Shown here in pieces: positions 46,201-48,911 of a DNA stretch of 48,911 nt. Position 1 is the first letter of the stretch. Every line of letters begins with the position of its first letter. This stretch comes from a virus. The notes beneath the pieces were generated by a model. It saw nothing but the letters and a program-made list of their open reading frames with translations, was not told the origin of the DNA and searched no databases. The DNA lies in the IMG/VR virus record IMGVR_UViG_3300029983_000035, positions 1 through 48,911 of that record. The stretch is one strand, 5' to 3'. Both the position numbers and the translations under genes were made by a program.

Positions 46201-47813
46201 AAGAAAATATAATGAATAATGTATTAAGTAAAATGAATTCAGCAATTTATTTACTTAAATTTTATGCTAAACAATCTGGGGATGATATATCTTCAACTCT
46301 TCAATATTTTCAAGATTACATACAATCAAATATATATAATGAACCTATAATTTCATCAGAATTACAAGATGTAGTTAAATGAGTAGAAGCTGCAAAAGGT
46401 TTTACAAGTAAATTAATTATGCCTTTTAGACCTGCAATGTTAGTAAAAGAATTAAGTATGGGAACAATTGTTAATGTTTCAAGAGCTTTTACACAAATTT
46501 ATGGAGAAAATTCATTTAATATTAAACATTTAGCAGAAGCATATAAAGTTATGATAGGATCTAATAAACAATTTTCAAGAGATTTTAATAAAGTAGATGC
46601 TGTTAATAATGCCTATGGTGTAGTAAATTTAGATATGAATGTACTTGTTAATAAAACAAGAACAGATAGAGTTGGGGCATTAAATGCATTTAATGAATGG
46701 ATGTATTTTACTGCAGGACATGGTGATTATGTAAATAGAATGACTTTATTTATTGCACAAATGATACATGATGGTGTATGAGATGCTCATACTGTAAATG
46801 AAGATGGGCATTTAATTTATGATTTTGAAAAGGATACTAGATTTGCAGAATATAATGCTCATAAAAACTCTAAAAATTATACTTCAAAAGCATTTTTAGA
46901 TCAAAAATCTCTCTATAAAGTAATTCTACAACAATTTAATACAGAAGGTTATACTAAAGAAGATGGTTCCTTGTATACAGAAGGAGATGCATTACCACAA
47001 GCATATACAGTTAAAGATAAAGAAAGTTTAAAATCTTTTGCTGATTTAGCTTATGGTTTTTATGATCATGAACGTAAATCTATGTTTAATAAAACTGCAA
47101 CAGGTATTGTATTTATGCAATTTATGACATTCTGGACTGCTAAAAAAGCCTTATGGTTTACTAAACCTGGAAGTACAGAAAATAGTCAAGGTATGTGAAA
47201 AACTAAAGAAGTTATAGATCCTACTGATGGTATAAAGAAAACAGTATTTAAACGTGAATTTAAAGATGAAAATGGTATTATAGAGCATGTAGAAGAAACA
47301 TTTGAGAATGATGGTAAAATGGAACCAGTAAAATATTGGGAAGGTAATCCACATGTTGGATTATTTTATGCATTAACTCATACTTTTAGAGATTTAAGTA
47401 GAGGTAATTTTAAAGAAGCATTTGCAGATACTAAACGTAATAATAGATCAAAACAAGCTTTACATGATATACTTGCTGTAATGTTTTATGCATTTATTGC
47501 AAGATTAATGTTCGGAGCAGCTAGAGAAGCTATGGGAATGGATACAACAGTTGATCCATTAAAACCAACTAAAAATGGTGGAGATTTAACTATAGTACAA
47601 AATTCATTATCATTACTTGAAAAATCCCAATTAAAAGCCTTTGGTGAATTTAATCCAGTATCAAATATTTTTGGTGGATTTAGTTGGGAACCAGCATTTG
47701 CTACTAAAGTTACAAATGTAGTTACTGGAGCTCAAAATGTAATTTTTGGTGATGGAGATCTTCTTAACTATGCTAAAAAGAATGTTACAATGTTAGAAAA
47801 TTTCAATATTTAA
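43254..47813 (+). CDS. Giant virion-type protein with PD-(D/E)XK nuclease domain
   Basis: 1519 residues joined across TGA at 43671, 43698, 46380, 46779 and 47196. Near 215-260 it carries a RecB/Cas4-like PD-(D/E)XK core: NGKIDLLLIG with Asp223, then HIYDLKIS with Asp237-x-Lys239, followed by NYQLGALRQ resembling the QxxxY helix. The long central region is helical. Near 1404-1430 there is a hydrophobic segment (DILAVMFYAFIARLMFGAA), possibly membrane-inserting. The first residues (M-L-M-E-G-C-K-Y-I-L) resemble the N-terminal pattern of the polymerase and peptidase. It is the last gene of the rightward block and ends at a bidirectional terminator. It may process DNA during entry or degrade host DNA. 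Confidence 0.78.
43711..43737 (+). other. Strong intragenic hairpin in the PD-(D/E)XK gene
   Basis: CTAGCTCAGAT (43711-43721) pairs with ATCTGAGTTAG (43727-43737) over 11 positions with one G-T pair and a TTTAT loop. It lies just after two TGA-Trp codons (43671, 43698) and before an in-frame ATG at 43743. It may be an RNA structure affecting translation or may have no role. Confidence 0.4.
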
Positions 47814-47816
47814 AAA

Positions 47817-47856
47817 AATAGCCCCTATATATCGGTTAAGATACATAGGGGCTATT
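47817..47856. terminator. Bidirectional terminator between convergent genes
   Basis: A perfect 12-bp stem (AATAGCCCCTAT at 47817-47828 with ATAGGGGCTATT at 47845-47856) surrounds a 16-base loop. An A tract lies on the left and T-rich sequence on the right, so it can end both the rightward giant-gene transcript (stop at 47813) and the leftward lysozyme transcript (stop at 47867). Confidence 0.85.
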
Positions 47857-47866
47857 ATTATTTTAA

Positions 47867-48574
47867 TTAAGAATTATAAAATTTACGAGCATATTGTCGT
47901 CTTAAACTCTCCATTTTTGCATTTGGTGCAGGATTTTCAAAATGTTTTCTAAATAATTCAGCTGCATCTTCTGGAGTTTTTGCTTCTTTTATCTTAGAAA
48001 GAACACCACTATAACTATTATTTAATTCATGCCATAGATATTCCATTTGACCATTTACAGAGGTATTATCTAATCCTCTTGCAGTTGAAAAGTTTTTTAA
48101 ATTAGTCCATCTTCCTTGACCTACAGTTGGATCTCTCCATTGTGCTAACCCAAAAGATGTACCTTTATCCCCACCTGCTGTGGTATTTAATCCAGATTCA
48201 ACCATTAAATTACCAACTACACCAGAAGCTGCTTCTTTAGATAAACCTTTATTAGTTAAAAAAGAAACCATATCTTTAGCTACACCTGTTTGTCCTTTAC
48301 TAATTTTTATATTAGCAGTAATTGGGGTTTCTTTAGGTACAATTGGTGTTACAATTTGTGGTGTAGAAGTTGAAAATAAAGGACTAGTAGATTTTATAAC
48401 ATCAGGTATATTATAATTTGGTAGAGTTGGTGTTTGTATATTAGTTATTGGTGCTGTATAAATAGGTGCACCTGTATATTGTACAAAAGGTAAAAGTACA
48501 GAGGTTTCTCCTGGATTATATTTATTCATATACTCTGCATATTGATTTATATCATTTGTTGTATCGTAGTCCAT
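47867..48574 (-). CDS. Phage tail-type lysozyme (peptidoglycan hydrolase)
   Basis: 235 residues on the minus strand. The N-terminal ~90 residues are a Pro/Thr-rich linker starting MDYDTTNDINQYAEYM. Residues about 100-235 match phage_tail_lysozyme-type domains: KDMVSFLTNKGLSKEAASG, then VVGNLMVESGLN with the likely catalytic Glu, then SFGLAQWRD and GRWTNLKNF. It probably cleaves peptidoglycan glycan strands at entry or lysis. I chose ATG 48574; an in-frame extension to 48661 would run through a terminator T tract and promoter-like sequence. All Trp codons are TGG, readable under the standard code. Its opposite strand separates it from the late block. Confidence 0.85.
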   Translation of the reverse strand: MDYDTTNDINQYAEYMNKYNPGETSVLLPFVQYTGAPIYTAPITNIQTPTLPNYNIPDVIKSTSPLFSTSTPQIVTPIVPKETPITANIKISKGQTGVAKDMVSFLTNKGLSKEAASGVVGNLMVESGLNTTAGGDKGTSFGLAQWRDPTVGQGRWTNLKNFSTARGLDNTSVNGQMEYLWHELNNSYSGVLSKIKEAKTPEDAAELFRKHFENPAPNAKMESLRRQYARKFYNS

Positions 48575-48595
48575 ATTTTTAGATTTATTTAATTT

Positions 48596-48630
48596 GTAAA
48601 GGTACAAAATAAAACCTATAAAAAATACTA
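48596..48630 (-). promoter_or_regulatory. Possible promoter of the lysozyme gene
   Basis: On the minus strand TACCTTTAC (48604-48596) resembles the Bacteroidota -7 element TAnnTTTG, with a T-rich -33 region about 20 bases upstream but no exact TTTG. It lies about 22 bases before the chosen ATG and just after the upstream terminator. Confidence 0.4.
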
Positions 48631-48639
48631 AAATATAAA

Positions 48640-48682
48640 TAAAAAAAAATAGCCTAACCACATCATCACGACGGGGTTAGGC
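48640..48682 (-). terminator. Minus-strand rho-independent terminator
   Basis: Read on the minus strand, GCCTAACC (48682-48675) pairs with GGTTAGGC (48659-48652) and is followed by a run of T at 48650-48642. It ends the transcript of the partial gene at the right edge and insulates the lysozyme gene. Confidence 0.78.
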
Positions 48683-48714
48683 TTCACTACTTTATAAACA
48701 AAAAAGTATTTTTT

Positions 48715-48729
48715 ACGTGTACTACACGT
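48715..48729. repeat. Short perfect inverted repeat
   Basis: ACGTGTA (48715-48721) and TACACGT (48723-48729) form a 15-base palindrome around one C, immediately after the stop of the right-edge gene on the minus strand. It may be an operator or a small RNA hairpin. Confidence 0.4.
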
Positions 48730-48734
48730 TATAT

Positions 48735-48911
48735 TTAAGAAAATAGTTTACTCCAGGCAGATTTTCTGGATAAATTATTTTCTAATTGAGTTTTAAATTC
48801 TTCTTTATTATTGTTATCAATTGATATTCTTTGATTAATACCAAGTAATAATTCAATAATTTTTGATTCTAATGCTTCTACTGATTCTGGTATTGACTCT
48901 GTAGAATTTAT
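48735..48911 (-). CDS. Unidentified protein, C-terminal part (gene runs off the right edge)
   Basis: On the minus strand an open frame enters from the right edge and stops at TAA 48737-48735, giving 58 residues that end SRKSAWSKLFS. The segment is acidic and Glu/Ser/Asn-rich with a helical stretch (EALESKIIELLLGINQR). No family is recognised. Its one Trp is TGG. It lies upstream of the lysozyme on the same strand, separated by a terminator. Confidence 0.6.
   Translation of the reverse strand: MNSTESIPESVEALESKIIELLLGINQRISIDNNNKEEFKTQLENNLSRKSAWSKLFS

Noticed and set aside
48180-48416. Plus-strand ORF opposite the lysozyme
   Set aside because: Antisense to a gene with a clear lysozyme domain.
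48575-48661. N-terminal extension of the lysozyme that would look like a membrane anchor
   Set aside because: The hydrophobic residues arise from translating the T tract of an upstream terminator and a promoter-like region. ATG 48574 lies after both and fits a normal gene start.
1-48911. CRISPR arrays, IS elements or tRNA genes
   Set aside because: I saw no regularly spaced direct repeats, transposase motifs or cloverleaf with a TTCGA-type arm. A covariance-model search could still find a divergent tRNA.
401-48911. TAG or TAA reassignment as well as TGA
   Set aside because: TAG ends the M15 gene, the second capsid exon and the left-edge gene, and TAA ends most others; none needs to be read through to join frames.

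Overview
This window is a late-gene segment of a tailed dsDNA phage genome of the crAss-like group (Crassvirales). The main evidence is a crAss-type major capsid protein at about 1.4-4 kb and a crAss-type giant RNA polymerase with the catalytic motif DFDID at about 39.8 kb. Gene order also fits: scaffold, capsid, head-tail connector and tail, cargo, then giant transcription/ejection proteins. Very A/T-rich DNA and promoter-like sites of the Bacteroidota type (TTTG, 19 nt, TAnnTTTG) point to a Bacteroidales host.

The phage reads TGA as tryptophan (translation table 4 behaviour); TAA and TAG are the stops. Many apparent short ORFs therefore join into single long genes, and I give the joined coordinates. 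TGA replaces invariant or highly conserved Trp residues, for example in the DUF192 FWMK motif, the M15 peptidase DWVH motif and the capsid FEWEID motif. TGA is common in the tail genes but rare or absent in the capsid-region, homing-endonuclease and minus-strand genes.

Layout: 1-250, end of an unidentified gene. 401-4020, scaffold-like protein and major capsid protein; the capsid gene is interrupted by a group I intron carrying a GIY-YIG homing endonuclease with its own promoter, followed by a strong terminator. 4082-7375, structural proteins including an Ig-like-domain protein, then a terminator. 7451-16023, a tightly packed run of connector/ring-like and large tail (muzzle-like) proteins. 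16016-18426, a virion-type protein, a DUF192 protein and an M15 peptidase. 18507-25121, cargo-like proteins sharing an N-terminal K-x-Q-x-G-G tag, with an inserted NUMOD1-type gene. 25123-47813, four consecutive genes: an SF1 helicase giant (2873 aa), an RNA polymerase giant (2882 aa), a zincin metallopeptidase (282 aa) and a PD-(D/E)XK nuclease giant (1519 aa). 47817-47856 is a bidirectional terminator, where the coding strand switches to a minus-strand phage lysozyme and the end of a further minus-strand gene.

Working model (inference): the capsid and tail genes build the virion. The tagged cargo proteins and giant enzymes are packaged and delivered with the DNA, where the polymerase and helicase start early transcription. 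The M15 peptidase and lysozyme act on peptidoglycan at entry or lysis. The most unusual finding is that the 5' end of the capsid intron encodes a near-copy of the capsid C-terminus, so spliced and unspliced messages both encode 472-residue capsid proteins differing only in the last few residues.
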